From the NCBI RefSeq assembly GCF_024347495.1, contig NZ_AP025491.1, positions 620,001 to 684,000 of the forward strand: a stretch of DNA of 64,000 nt, written 5' to 3'. The stretch's first letter is position 1; every line of letters starts with the position of its first letter. A program made the position numbers and the translations under genes. Below are positions 34,610 through 43,935 of the stretch, piece after piece. This stretch comes from Vibrio gallaecicus. GTDB lineage: Bacteria > Pseudomonadota > Gammaproteobacteria > Enterobacterales > Vibrionaceae. The notes beneath the pieces were generated by a model, which was not told where the DNA came from, did no database searches, and worked only from the letters and a program-made list of their open reading frames with translations.

Positions 34610-35166
34610 TCACTCAATCAGTAAGACCAGATACTGGTGATAGAGAAGGGAAATGGGTCGGGTTCATTATTATCTTGATCCTTGCGTTCGCTACGGTTGC
34701 TATTCCATTTCAGCAAGCAAACACTCAAACAGAACACGTTGAACAACATCAAATATTAGTTACCGATGTTAAGAAAGAAAACCTGGCTATGCTGTCTGAA
34801 CTTAGGCTTGCTCACGAAGAAATTCGAGACATTTATTTAGAAAGTGATGGCGAATGGCCAAGTGTCAATTTTTTAGAAGACGAGTGGATCGCGCCGTTCG
34901 TGAAAGATCAAAGTTGGAAGCGTAAAGGGCAGCATCATTGGACTCATGTGGGAAATGGATACTATTTTTCTGCTCCTTCTCACTCAGGTGCTGCAAACGC
35001 ATTCTTGTTAAACACCAATGTTATGTCACCTGATATATGGATATCTCTCGGGGGAAGCCTAGAAGCACCGAGCTCATATGAGATCGAGTATTTAGAGTCA
35101 TTAGGCTGGAAACAAGTTGTCACTGCTGCAAGTGACCCCAAAAACAAATTAAATGATGTTCATTAA
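34606..35166 (+). CDS. DUF6162-family membrane-anchored protein of the Fpv-like operon
   Basis: 186 residues: a short cytoplasmic start, one membrane helix (about 17-33; WVGFIIILILAFATVAIPF), a helical stretch and a globular periplasmic part with SWKRKGQHHWTHVGNGYYFS. I recall this as DUF6162, a family tied to TroA-type metal transporters; the assignment is from memory. By position it matches FpvK. It may dock binding proteins or siderophore near the membrane. Confidence 0.7.
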   Translation: MITQSVRPDTGDREGKWVGFIIILILAFATVAIPFQQANTQTEHVEQHQILVTDVKKENLAMLSELRLAHEEIRDIYLESDGEWPSVNFLEDEWIAPFVKDQSWKRKGQHHWTHVGNGYYFSAPSHSGAANAFLLNTNVMSPDIWISLGGSLEAPSSYEIEYLESLGWKQVVTAASDPKNKLNDVH

Positions 35167-35181
35167 AAATAGAGATTTATC

Positions 35182-36186
35182 ATGCGAGTTTTAACTGTAT
35201 TCATTGTTTTTCTTTCTGTGTTTACCACGTCGAGCCTTCACGCCACAGCACTCTCATCATTAGACGAACAATTAGATAGCAATTTAATAGACAGCAATAA
35301 AATTACAATCGGTATCACGCTGCAACCCTATTACAGCTATGTCAAAGCTGTGGTTGGTGATAAAGCTAACATACTCCCATTGGTTGATGCTGGTTTTAAC
35401 CCACACAATTACTTACCTCAACCAAACGACCTAAAACGCTTAAGTATGATGGATGCCATTATAGTGAATGGCATTGGACATGATGACTTTGCATTGAAAG
35501 TTATTGAAGCGTCACAACGTAATGATTTAGTTGTAATTGAAGCCAATAAAGAAGTGCCTTTACTGCCTGCACTCGGTCAATCTGTTGGTCAAGGTGCAGT
35601 AAACCCGCATACGTTTGTAGGCTTATCAACAACGATTCAAAAAGTGTATACCATTGCTAGTGAAGTATCGAAATTAGACCCAGATAATGCCGCTTTTTAT
35701 CGTAAAAATGCTCGTAAGTACGCGAAGCATTTCCGTTTGATGAAACGTGACGCCATGCTTTCACTTGGTGAACTTGATACTTCAGGTATGAAAGTGGCCA
35801 CAACACATAATGCTTACGGGTACATCCTTCAAGAATTTGGGGTGGACGTAGTCGCGGTGATTGAGCCGGCTCATGGCGTCGAACCAAGCGCTAGCCAACT
35901 TCAAGGAACAATTGAAAAGATTCGTGAATCTGAAATTGACGTTCTCTTTTACGAGTTAAATATGCCAAACCGTTTTGTCGACACTATTGAAGTAGAAACT
36001 GGAGTTCAACTTTATCGATTCTCACACATGACTCATGGTGATTATGAAGATGAAAAAGTTGAAGTTGAAATGAAAAAGAATGTCGAGACTCTTATTGAAG
36101 CGATGAAATTTGCAGCCAGTAATCAGGCTAACTCATCCCAACAAGGCCAGAAGATTAAACAAGTAAGTAAGTCGGGTGGTTTGTAA
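35182..36186 (+). CDS. TroA/ZnuA-type metal-binding protein, FpvC-like
   Basis: 334 residues with a signal peptide and the cluster A-I (TroA) fold. Metal-ligand His residues can be seen: His75 in GFNPHNYLPQP, His143 in NPHTF and His209 in THNAYGY; a His pair in SHMTHGDY lies near the C-terminus. In P. aeruginosa the matching protein FpvC binds the ferrous iron released from pyoverdine. The operon also encodes ATPase, permease and a second binding protein. Zinc or manganese cannot be excluded from sequence alone, but Fur-type control and neighbours favour iron. Confidence 0.85.
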   Translation: MRVLTVFIVFLSVFTTSSLHATALSSLDEQLDSNLIDSNKITIGITLQPYYSYVKAVVGDKANILPLVDAGFNPHNYLPQPNDLKRLSMMDAIIVNGIGHDDFALKVIEASQRNDLVVIEANKEVPLLPALGQSVGQGAVNPHTFVGLSTTIQKVYTIASEVSKLDPDNAAFYRKNARKYAKHFRLMKRDAMLSLGELDTSGMKVATTHNAYGYILQEFGVDVVAVIEPAHGVEPSASQLQGTIEKIRESEIDVLFYELNMPNRFVDTIEVETGVQLYRFSHMTHGDYEDEKVEVEMKKNVETLIEAMKFAASNQANSSQQGQKIKQVSKSGGL

Positions 36187-36920
36187 TGATTGGTCCTTCA
36201 ATCTCAATTAATAACCTTGGTCTTCAATATGATAACAACATCATTTTGGAAAAAATCTCTGTAGATTTTGAACCAGGTAAATGCCACGTAGTAATGGGAC
36301 CAAATGGAGGAGGCAAAACATCGCTGCTTCGTTCTGTTCTTGGACTCACTCCATTCTCTGGGGACATAAAGATCCATTGGCCTGCAAAGCCGAGCATTGG
36401 CTATGTTCCACAAAAGGCTATCTTCGAATCCAGTTTGCCTTTGACTGTGATGGACTTTGTATTGCTCAACCAAACTCGTACGCCCTTATTTTTCCGTCGC
36501 AAATCAAAACAACTTGATACCGCTCTTGAACAGTTAGATCGCGTAGGTATGGCAAGCCGTTCTGATCGTCGAATGGGGCAATTATCAGGTGGTGAGCAAC
36601 AGAGGGTGTTATTTGCTCAAGCGCTATTAGATAACCCAAGTTTATTAGTGTTTGATGAACCAACCACAGGCATGGATGAACAAGGGGTTCGCTATTTAGA
36701 AACTCTTATAAAAGAGTGTGTTGATGAGGGACGAACCATTTTAGCGGTTCATCATGATGTGACAGCGGTTCGTCGTTTAGAAGCGAATGTACATGTGGTT
36801 AATCGAGGCTTAGTTGAAAGTGGCACTCATGAACAAGTTTTACACCCATCAAAAATTGAAAGCTTGTTCCAACATTATACGAGTACTTCAAACATTAAAA
36901 ATACAGTCGAGGTAGCGTAA
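36186..36920 (+). CDS. Metal ABC transporter ATP-binding protein, FpvD-like
   Basis: 244 residues: Walker A GPNGGGKTS (about 38-46), signature LSGGEQQR, Walker B LLVFDEPTTGMD and switch His in VHHDVTAVRR. It groups with ZnuC/MntA/TroB ATPases. Start and stop overlap the neighbouring genes (TAATG type), which indicates tight coupling with binding protein and permease. Confidence 0.9.
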   Translation: MIGPSISINNLGLQYDNNIILEKISVDFEPGKCHVVMGPNGGGKTSLLRSVLGLTPFSGDIKIHWPAKPSIGYVPQKAIFESSLPLTVMDFVLLNQTRTPLFFRRKSKQLDTALEQLDRVGMASRSDRRMGQLSGGEQQRVLFAQALLDNPSLLVFDEPTTGMDEQGVRYLETLIKECVDEGRTILAVHHDVTAVRRLEANVHVVNRGLVESGTHEQVLHPSKIESLFQHYTSTSNIKNTVEVA

Positions 36921-37795
36921 TGGAATGGTTACGACAAATCGCCATCATGGGTGTAGAAGCGGGCTGGTTAAGCGATAGCTTCATGTATGCATTTATGGTT
37001 AACGCCCTGGTTGCAGCCTTACTACTAGGGCCATTACTTGGTGGGCTAGGGACGCTTGTTATTGCTAAACGACTCGCTTTCTTTTCTGAAGCTGTGGGTC
37101 ACGCTGCTTTAACAGGGATTGCAATCGGCGTGCTACTTGGAGAGCCAGCCGAAAACCCAATCATAGGCTTGTTTAGCTTCTGTATGATTTTTGCTTTGCT
37201 ACTTCACTTTGTAAGAAATAGAACCAATGTGCCATACGACACGCTTGTGGGCGTATTTTTAGCGCTTGCTTTAGCGGTTGGTGCTGCCTTATTAATGTAT
37301 GTCGCGCGTAAAATAAATATCCATATGCTAGAGAATGTCTTGTTTGGTTCGATACTCACGGTGACCGATCAAGATTTAGCGATATTAGCGGCGAGTTGTT
37401 TCATCATAATCGTACTGCTTATCCCTACGTTCAATCGCATTTTATTAACTTGTATTAGCCCTGATATCGCGAAAGTTCGTGGCTATAACACCAGTTTTTA
37501 TGATTACTTATTTGTGATGATGATTACGCTAGTGACCATAGCTGCAGTAAAAATCGTTGGTGCAGTCTTAGTTGGAGCATTATTGCTCATTCCTGGTGCT
37601 ACCGCGCGTTTACTGACTAAACGAATGGGAAGCTTTGTGCTGCTTTCTGCGTTACTCGCGACAATTGCTTGTTTGGTCGGAACGATATTGCCTATGGAAC
37701 TTGACCTTCCAGTGCCTTCAGGCGCATCAATTATCATTGTTTCCGCAGTCTTTTTCTTGTCTGCAACATTCTACCGAATTATAAGAAAGGCTTAA
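36920..37795 (+). CDS. Metal ABC transporter permease, FpvE-like (ABC-3 family)
   Basis: 291 residues with about eight hydrophobic segments and the ABC-3 signature region: LGPLLGGLGTLVIAKRLAFFSEAVGHAALTGIAIG and KIVGAVLVGALLLIPGATARLL. It forms the inner-membrane channel for the released metal. Coupled to the ATPase gene by overlapping stop and start. Confidence 0.9.
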   Translation: MEWLRQIAIMGVEAGWLSDSFMYAFMVNALVAALLLGPLLGGLGTLVIAKRLAFFSEAVGHAALTGIAIGVLLGEPAENPIIGLFSFCMIFALLLHFVRNRTNVPYDTLVGVFLALALAVGAALLMYVARKINIHMLENVLFGSILTVTDQDLAILAASCFIIIVLLIPTFNRILLTCISPDIAKVRGYNTSFYDYLFVMMITLVTIAAVKIVGAVLVGALLLIPGATARLLTKRMGSFVLLSALLATIACLVGTILPMELDLPVPSGASIIIVSAVFFLSATFYRIIRKA

Positions 37796-37797
37796 AA

Positions 37798-38688
37798 ATG
37801 ACCTCTTTATTCACTAAGGTTTCTTCTGCGCTAGCTTTAATCACTGTGCTTCTTACCCCTCAGTTTGTATTTGCTCAAGATATTTTGACCGCTACGCCTG
37901 TGACTTATGCACTGGCGACTGAGCTAACGAAGAAAACCAGTCTCACGACCCAGTACTTGCCTCCCAAGCGTTATGGTATTGAACGTTTGCCCAACTGGTT
38001 CAGTACCAAAGGCGAAAAGAAAGCCATTGAATCAGGCCAGAATGCTACGGTAGCCATTACACTTTCGTCTGTATGGAAGGCGGATCCGACCTATGTATAT
38101 GCAAGGCAGGGTAATATTCGATTGGTCGAGATTGATGCTGCTCAGGCAATTACACCACGTGCACAAGGGGTCGCTGCTATTACACTATCAAGTGGCGAAG
38201 TATCTAAATTCGTTTGGCTTAACCCGACTAACTTGACTCGCATGGCATCAATTGTGGCGGATGATTTAAAAAAAGTATGGCCGACATATTCAGACACGAT
38301 TGATGAAAACTTGCAGCGTGTCATGTTAGATGTCCGCGAGTTGATCAACCAGCAGCAAGCGATCTTATTTGATCAAGAAGTGGATGCCGTTGTACTTTTA
38401 TCTGAAAGCTTAGAAGACTTTGTTTCTGGTAATCAGTTGTTTGTTGAAGATAGGATTTTTACCGCAGAGCTTGAATGGAATGAGACTCAGAAAACAGAGT
38501 TACAGTCGACATTCAAAGAAGATGATTCCTTGTGGTTAGTGACATCTAAAAAACCTTCCAAGTTATTGAAATCACTAGTATCAGAAGACAAGATTCTAGT
38601 CATTGATTCAGTAGATCGTTGGGGAAAGAAGGGGATTACTAGTGATAAAGTATTCTCGCGTTGGGAAATTATTCCTAACAATCAATAA
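37798..38688 (+). CDS. Second TroA-like binding protein without metal ligands, FpvF-like
   Basis: 296 residues with a signal peptide ending VFAQD. Weak TroA-fold landmarks remain (TQYLPPKRYGIERLP where other members have an NPHxYxP-type ligand; KFVWLNPTNLTRMASIVADDL where they have DPHxWLDPxN). All His ligands are gone; the whole protein has no His and no Cys. So it is unlikely to bind a free metal ion by the usual site. In P. aeruginosa the last gene, FpvF, binds pyoverdine and forms a complex with FpvC. A siderophore-binding or docking role is the best inference. It is the last gene, two bases after the permease. Confidence 0.72.
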   Translation: MTSLFTKVSSALALITVLLTPQFVFAQDILTATPVTYALATELTKKTSLTTQYLPPKRYGIERLPNWFSTKGEKKAIESGQNATVAITLSSVWKADPTYVYARQGNIRLVEIDAAQAITPRAQGVAAITLSSGEVSKFVWLNPTNLTRMASIVADDLKKVWPTYSDTIDENLQRVMLDVRELINQQQAILFDQEVDAVVLLSESLEDFVSGNQLFVEDRIFTAELEWNETQKTELQSTFKEDDSLWLVTSKKPSKLLKSLVSEDKILVIDSVDRWGKKGITSDKVFSRWEIIPNNQ

Positions 38689-38780
38689 AGCTTATTCTTG
38701 TATTAAAACGTTACGCTTCTACTAATACTTGAGCTTTATTAAAACTGAGCACTTGCGTTTTAACTGAGTAGCTAGAATGT

Positions 38781-38815
38781 AAAATGCAGCAGGTTAGTAG
38801 CCTGCTGCATTTTTA
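38781..38815. terminator. Bidirectional terminator of the Fpv-like operon and the FIST chemoreceptor
   Basis: AAAATGCAGCAGG (38781-38793) pairs perfectly with 38801-38813, with a 7-base loop, A run before and T run after. It sits between convergent genes and can serve both. Confidence 0.9.
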
Positions 38816-38854
38816 TTTATCCCACGATAGTGGTCTGAGTATGGTTTACGTCTT

Positions 38855-40822
38855 TTAAGAAATGAGTAGTTGATTTAGTTTCTCTTGTTGACCTTCAATG
38901 GCAGACATTTTTTGGATGGCTTCTTCAACCAGATCTAATGCATCTTCCGCCGCTTTCTCTGACGCTTTTGATTCATCTTTTATTGCTGAACAAAGGCTAT
39001 TTGCACCATCAACTAATTCGATTTGTTCTAGAGTGGATGACTGAACGTTATTGACCAATTCACCAATATCTACACTATAAGTATTGAGTTGAGTGACTAT
39101 TTCACTATTCACACTCACATCTTGCTTAGTCCTTACGGCTAAGCTTCTCACTTCATCCGCGACAACTGCAAACCCTCTTCCTTGTTCTCCAGCTCTTGCA
39201 GCTTCAATCGCAGCGTTTAAAGCCAATAGGTTGGTTTGATCGGCAATGCTAGTGATAGATGAAAACGCATTGGTAATATCAGAAGCATTTGAACTTAAAG
39301 TATCAATCATTTTTATCAACTGCTCGCGTTGATCTGATTGAGTATGAGTAATTTTAGAAACATGTTCTAAATAGTCATTCAGTTGATGCTGCTTGCCCTG
39401 CAACGCTAAAGACATAGATGCCAGTGATCTAAGTGACTGAGAACAATTAGTAATGATTGGTTTGTACTCAGAAATTTGAGCGAGCATGTTTCTTTGAATA
39501 TTATTCATATAGCGCTCAGCGTTAACTTCCGATTGGGAATGGAATTTAACAAATCTTGCTAGTGTTGAAGGATAATGGGTGACTGATTTATGGTGATTAC
39601 CGGTACGCTTATAAATGGTAATCGACACATTTGTGCAGTTTGAATGAACATAGCATGTTTCACCAAAGCTTGAGTAGCCAGCAGTTGGAACATCAAACTT
39701 TGTTGCTTTTAGCTCCTGTTCGCTGCTTCCTATACGTCTTAGGACACAATCTATCGCTATTGTGGTAATTGGCTGACCTTGAATTTCAGACAAAAAATGT
39801 TTGTTGGATCGCTGCGTTGAAGAGGCAATGCTGTCAGAACTTACTAAAGAAATTTCTTCACCAAATGTTAAATCTGAAAACAAATTTAGAGAGTTCTCGT
39901 TGCCATTAACACTGGCTACGCTTCGAACAAACTTTTCGCCTTCACTAGTCTCTATGACAAAATGCTTTCCGGTTAACGCATTTTGAAGATTGTCAGGAGA
40001 GCAGTTGAGAACCTCACATAAATGCTCAACTGGTGATGTTATCTCATTATTGCTTAAGATAATTTTAGACAGAGTCCGTGTAACATTATTAGATTTAGCT
40101 ACGGTAAACTTGGTATGGACAGTACCGGATACTGAGTGTGTATGATGGAACGCGTAAGCGTAATCAGGATGAAGTTTAATAAGCATTAACAGCGCTTTAT
40201 TACTGCATGGTTTTCCATTTAACCCAAAATCTGCTCTTGTGAAATCTAGCTTACCCCCAGCACTTCCACCAATTAACGGGACCTCTATTTTTCCGCTGTT
40301 ATAAGCAGCTCTTAAAAACTGATTCTCCATAGCATTTAAGCCAGTAAAGCAAGTGTACGCAAAGGTATCAGTATGGTTTTGCTCAACTTGCCAATTCAGA
40401 GACTTGATCGCCTTTGTCATGGTTGTTATGTGGAGGTCAATATCGGTTTCAAGAGTATGTTTCGGTATATCAACAAGTTGTGGCTCGCATTGGATAAACA
40501 TTTTCTGAGAGAAAATATGAAGAACAACTTCACCACCGTCATAGGCGGAAGCCGTTGTTGAACTCAAGTTACCTGCACTCATAATGGTGACGCAATGTGC
40601 GCCAATAGATTTAAACACATGTCCTAAATCAGCAGTTACTTGATCAAATTTTGAATGATTTGAGACGTAAGCCAAACATAGCGTAGGTTTTTCAACTGTG
40701 TTTAATATGTCTTCTGTTTTGGGTAGTGAACTCGTGGTATGAGAGAGGATGACAGAGTGGGGTAAAACATCTTGAGCACTTTGTGAGCTTCTATTAGTTA
40801 TTCTTTTTAATAAATTTAACAT
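38855..40822 (-). CDS. Soluble chemoreceptor with FIST sensory domain
   Basis: 655 residues. The N-terminal part fits FIST_N (about 45-240; [49 protein letters not shown]) and FIST_C (about 240-400). The C-terminal part is the MCP signalling domain with tip [26 protein letters not shown]. No membrane segment is visible, so it should be cytoplasmic. FIST domains were described as sensors of small ligands, possibly amino acids, in signalling proteins. The gene is alone on its strand with a shared terminator. Confidence 0.85.
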   Translation of the reverse strand: MLNLLKRITNRSSQSAQDVLPHSVILSHTTSSLPKTEDILNTVEKPTLCLAYVSNHSKFDQVTADLGHVFKSIGAHCVTIMSAGNLSSTTASAYDGGEVVLHIFSQKMFIQCEPQLVDIPKHTLETDIDLHITTMTKAIKSLNWQVEQNHTDTFAYTCFTGLNAMENQFLRAAYNSGKIEVPLIGGSAGGKLDFTRADFGLNGKPCSNKALLMLIKLHPDYAYAFHHTHSVSGTVHTKFTVAKSNNVTRTLSKIILSNNEITSPVEHLCEVLNCSPDNLQNALTGKHFVIETSEGEKFVRSVASVNGNENSLNLFSDLTFGEEISLVSSDSIASSTQRSNKHFLSEIQGQPITTIAIDCVLRRIGSSEQELKATKFDVPTAGYSSFGETCYVHSNCTNVSITIYKRTGNHHKSVTHYPSTLARFVKFHSQSEVNAERYMNNIQRNMLAQISEYKPIITNCSQSLRSLASMSLALQGKQHQLNDYLEHVSKITHTQSDQREQLIKMIDTLSSNASDITNAFSSITSIADQTNLLALNAAIEAARAGEQGRGFAVVADEVRSLAVRTKQDVSVNSEIVTQLNTYSVDIGELVNNVQSSTLEQIELVDGANSLCSAIKDESKASEKAAEDALDLVEEAIQKMSAIEGQQEKLNQLLIS

Positions 40823-41085
40823 CCAGCGTCCTGACTTGTTTCTGGTTGATTCTCTTAGTGAAATTAATAATTGGTATAGAGAAACGGGATGTTATTTAAA
40901 GTATCAGATTAGACACAAAGCCATATTAATAATGTGGGTAAATAAGCGATAGATCAGGATTGGTTTTTAATATATTTAAACTATGTCACAGTTTGCATAT
41001 TGAGGTGGCGAGTAGGCGGAGTGGGGTGATGCGTGCAGTTCATATTTTCTGTGCAGCAATAAATTAAGCGTTCCTATAAAAAGTT
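40823..41085. other. Spacer upstream of the FIST chemoreceptor
   Basis: About 260 bases holding the chemoreceptor promoter on the minus strand. No ORF or RNA gene is convincing. Near 41069-41100 there is a short imperfect duplication (CGTTCCTATAAA and CGTGCCTACAAA, 20 bases apart). Confidence 0.4.
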
Positions 41086-41128
41086 AAACGTGCCTACAAA
41101 GAATGAGGAATTCAATATAGGCATGTTT
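41086..41128 (-). terminator. Terminator downstream of the DUF2986 gene
   Basis: AAACGTGCCTA (41086-41096) pairs with TAGGCATGTTT (41118-41128), 10 of 11 bp, with a 21-base loop. On the minus strand a T-rich tract follows. It lies ten bases past the stop codon. Confidence 0.6.
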
Positions 41129-41137
41129 AGAGTCAAT

Positions 41138-41320
41138 CTAGTCAGAAACTTCGTTTGACGAAACCGATTCTTCGTTTGGTTTCGCAGCCGCTTCTTCAGC
41201 TTCTATCTTGGCACGCTCTGCTTTGGAAATATATCGAGGCTTATTGCTAGTATGCAGCTTAGCATTTGCTCTCTTTTGTTTCTTTTTTAGAATATCGTTA
41301 ATTTTTTTCTTACGGTTCAT
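41138..41320 (-). CDS. Small basic DUF2986 protein
   Basis: 60 residues: MNRKKKINDILKKKQKRANA start, then KPRYISKAERAKIEAEEAA and an acidic end. This matches DUF2986, a short conserved family of vibrios and relatives with unknown role. Charge and length suggest a nucleic-acid or ribosome-associated protein, but nothing proves that. Confidence 0.85.
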   Translation of the reverse strand: MNRKKKINDILKKKQKRANAKLHTSNKPRYISKAERAKIEAEEAAAKPNEESVSSNEVSD

Positions 41321-41416
41321 TGCTGCATAGCCTTGTATTTAGTTAATGCGGTGGAGGATAATCATTTTAGCCGCAGAACTCAATAAATGAGTGTATTTCG
41401 ATGGAGAATGGTGTCA

Positions 41417-42007
41417 ATGCAGCCACTTACTACTGAGCGTTTAAATTTACGAATGATCACGCATGATGATGCCGAGTTTATTCAAGCTTTATACAACACA
41501 GAAGATTTCTTGAAAGACATTGGGGACAAAGGCATTGACTCTCCAAAATCTGCTGTAAATTATATCCAAAATAATATTTTGAAGATGTATGAAGATAAAG
41601 GTGTGTGTTTATTGTTGGTTGAAGATAAACATACATTAACTGCTTTTGGTGTTTGTGGCTTGATTAAGCGAGATACATTAGAAGCGTATGATATTGGCTA
41701 CGGCTATTTTCCAAGTGTCTACGGTAAAGGTATTGCTTATGAAGCTGCGAAAGCAATATTGGATGATGCGCAGCATAGATTGAAAATTAAAAGCCTTGTC
41801 GCGATTACTACCTCAACCAACCAGCGCAGTATAAAACTGCTTGAACGCTTAGGGTTTAGTTTTGTAAGAGTGGAGGAGGCTTTATCAGAGTCGGTGGATC
41901 TCAATCTTTATCAATTGACCTTTGATCGTCAATCCAGCCCTAATTCACAACCCAAGCTCTTCTCTCAATCAAAGCACGTCTTTCAATCTAAGCATGGTAC
42001 TCAATAA
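41417..42007 (+). CDS. GNAT-family N-acetyltransferase (RimJ/RimL type)
   Basis: About 196 residues. The start at ATG 41417 (MQPLTTERLNLRMI) matches the family N-terminus and has GGAGA upstream; the frame is open to 41387. GNAT landmarks: LTTERLNLRMIT, the acetyl-CoA region YGYFPSVYGKGIAYEAAKAIL, and TTSTNQRSIKLLERLGFSFV. Substrate unknown, possibly a protein N-terminus or small amine. Its stop overlaps the start of the YgbA-like gene. Confidence 0.87.
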   Translation: MQPLTTERLNLRMITHDDAEFIQALYNTEDFLKDIGDKGIDSPKSAVNYIQNNILKMYEDKGVCLLLVEDKHTLTAFGVCGLIKRDTLEAYDIGYGYFPSVYGKGIAYEAAKAILDDAQHRLKIKSLVAITTSTNQRSIKLLERLGFSFVRVEEALSESVDLNLYQLTFDRQSSPNSQPKLFSQSKHVFQSKHGTQ

Positions 42008-42387
42008 TGTATCAAACTAAAGACATACTCATTGGCGAACTGGCCACTGAATTTAAAACGGTTGTCGCAATGGTTCATATTTATTGCAATCACCACCACG
42101 GAACAGTAAAGGGGCTGTGTGCGGATTGCACGGAGTTACTCGACTATGCTGAAACTCGGCTTGATCGATGCCCATATGGTGAAGCAAAACCTACCTGCAA
42201 TAAGTGCCCAATTCATTGTTATAAACCTGATCCTAAAGAACAGATGCGTTTAGTGATGCGTTATTCGGGGCCTAGAATGTTGTTAAAACACCCTATATTA
42301 GCGATTAGACATTTATTACACGAAAGACGTACTGTGCCGGCTAAGCCGTTACCTAATGCTTCTAATCGACATAAAAGGCTGAAATGA
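42007..42387 (+). CDS. YgbA-like 'nitrous oxide-stimulated promoter' family protein
   Basis: 126 residues with the family's Cys pattern: YCNHHHGTVKGLCADCTELLDYAETRLDRCPYGEAKPTCNKCPIHCYKP. The paired cysteines may bind a metal or Fe-S cluster. E. coli YgbA belongs here and is linked to NsrR and nitrosative stress. I see no clear NsrR site near. Overlaps the GNAT gene by one base (TAATG). Confidence 0.85.
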   Translation: MYQTKDILIGELATEFKTVVAMVHIYCNHHHGTVKGLCADCTELLDYAETRLDRCPYGEAKPTCNKCPIHCYKPDPKEQMRLVMRYSGPRMLLKHPILAIRHLLHERRTVPAKPLPNASNRHKRLK

Positions 42388-42412
42388 TCTATTTGTGTTG
42401 ATTAAAAATTAG

Positions 42413-42444
42413 AGGGTGTGCACATTCATGCTCACCCTGTTTTT
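42413..42444 (+). terminator. Terminator between the YgbA-like and MATE genes
   Basis: GGGTG pairs with CACCC, with further GCA/TGC pairing inside, then a run of five T at 42440-42444. It lies between convergent genes. Confidence 0.65.
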
Positions 42445-42471
42445 ATTTAAGTTAACCTGACTAAATGCTGA

Positions 42472-43884
42472 TTACGCAATAGCAGGTGTGGCCTGATTAT
42501 TGCTATCATTGCTGATGGTTAAATTATTAATCCAGCGTCGGCTTACGTAGCGATGTGAACAAATAGCCAATTTCACCACTTCTTCTACAAGCATTAATGC
42601 GTAGATATATTGGAAACTCCATCCCAGTACAAATGCACCAAAGACACAAACTGGAATACCAACCATCCACATGGCAATGAAGTCCATGCGAAGGCAGAAT
42701 TTATTGTCGCCTCCGGATCGTAGCATCCCGTTAATGATCACCATGTTGAGCATTCTAATAACAATGGCACAACTCATGAATAGCATTGTTGGTGAAGCTA
42801 AAGCGTATAAGTTGGATTCTGTTAAGTTTAACCACTCTAGAACGTATTCTTGTCCCAGGAATAGGGCGGAACCTACAGTAATGCCGAATACCACGACAAT
42901 TTTAATAAAAGCTTTCCCCATATCCATCGCTTGATCAAATTCATCACGTCCTAAGGAGTGACCTAGTAGTACAGAACACGCAACAGAAATTCCAAAAAAT
43001 ACCGAATAGCAAAGTGATTCAAATGGCGCAAGCATAGAGAAGACCGCTAATTCAGTGGTTCCCATATGACCGAAAACCATTTGATAAGCCATTGTCCCTA
43101 CAGCCCAAAGTACAGCATTCATTGTTAATGGAAATGCAATACGTCGGTAAGAAAGCCACAGTGAATGTTTGTGAGTAGAGCTTTCTGATGTGAGTAGCCA
43201 GTGGTTTTTATGGCGCATGTAGGCGTACATCATGATCACTTGAATTAAACGAGCAAGTGTCGTGGCTAAGGCAGCTCCAGCCACACCCATTGCTGGAATC
43301 CCAAATGCTCCTTTAATGAGTATTAGGTTTAAAGCTATATTGAGCCCAATAGTTACAGCACCAAGTAATAATGGGGTTACCGTGTCACCTGATGAGCGCA
43401 TGCTTGCTTCTGTTACAATCACAATGTGAGTAAGTAGAAGAACCGGAAACCCATACCAAAGGTAAGATGCTCCTAGGTCTATCACAGTTTGATCGCTGGT
43501 TTGTAGCATCATCAGCAACTGGGCACCAAGCGTAATGACTGCAGTAACTGGTAATAAAACTTTCAAACCAAAACGCAATGTTATGGACGTGATCGTTTTA
43601 GCACTCGAGCGGTCACCTTTTCCCCAGTACTGAGCAACCAGCGTGCCATTGGCAGTGGCTAAACCTGCCATAATCATAATCGCAACAAAGTGCCATTTTG
43701 ATGCTATTCCCACAGCTGCGGTGGCTTCCATACCAAAATCGCTAACCATCAACACATCGGCAAGGGCGAGTATTGCAACTAAAGCACTTTGTAGTGCTAC
43801 AGGTAAGCCAAGCTTAATTATCCTAGATAAGATATGCTCTGGCTTCGTTAAGTTGTTTGCGTTAGGGTATGTTTTAGTAGTCAT
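42472..43884 (-). CDS. MATE-family multidrug efflux transporter
   Basis: 470 residues with about 12 hydrophobic segments in two halves and MATE landmarks: RIIKLGLPVALQSALVAILALADVLMVS at the start, GMEATAAVGIASKW, and GVAGAALATTLARLIQ. It would export cationic drugs or metabolites using Na+ or H+. Divergent from an AraC regulator 51 bases away, which probably controls it. Confidence 0.9.
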   Translation of the reverse strand: MTTKTYPNANNLTKPEHILSRIIKLGLPVALQSALVAILALADVLMVSDFGMEATAAVGIASKWHFVAIMIMAGLATANGTLVAQYWGKGDRSSAKTITSITLRFGLKVLLPVTAVITLGAQLLMMLQTSDQTVIDLGASYLWYGFPVLLLTHIVIVTEASMRSSGDTVTPLLLGAVTIGLNIALNLILIKGAFGIPAMGVAGAALATTLARLIQVIMMYAYMRHKNHWLLTSESSTHKHSLWLSYRRIAFPLTMNAVLWAVGTMAYQMVFGHMGTTELAVFSMLAPFESLCYSVFFGISVACSVLLGHSLGRDEFDQAMDMGKAFIKIVVVFGITVGSALFLGQEYVLEWLNLTESNLYALASPTMLFMSCAIVIRMLNMVIINGMLRSGGDNKFCLRMDFIAMWMVGIPVCVFGAFVLGWSFQYIYALMLVEEVVKLAICSHRYVSRRWINNLTISNDSNNQATPAIA

Positions 43885-43935
43885 AGGCTCTCCAGTTTAT
43901 GACGAGAACTATAGTGATAAGACAAAGATAAGAAC

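Noticed and set aside
31955..38688. Operon as a zinc (ZnuABC) system
   Set aside because: The ABC parts alone would allow it, but PepSY-TM, DUF2271, DUF4198, DUF6162 and a second ligand-free binding protein, plus a Fur-like box and siderophore neighbours, fit the Fpv arrangement better. I saw no Zur-type palindrome.
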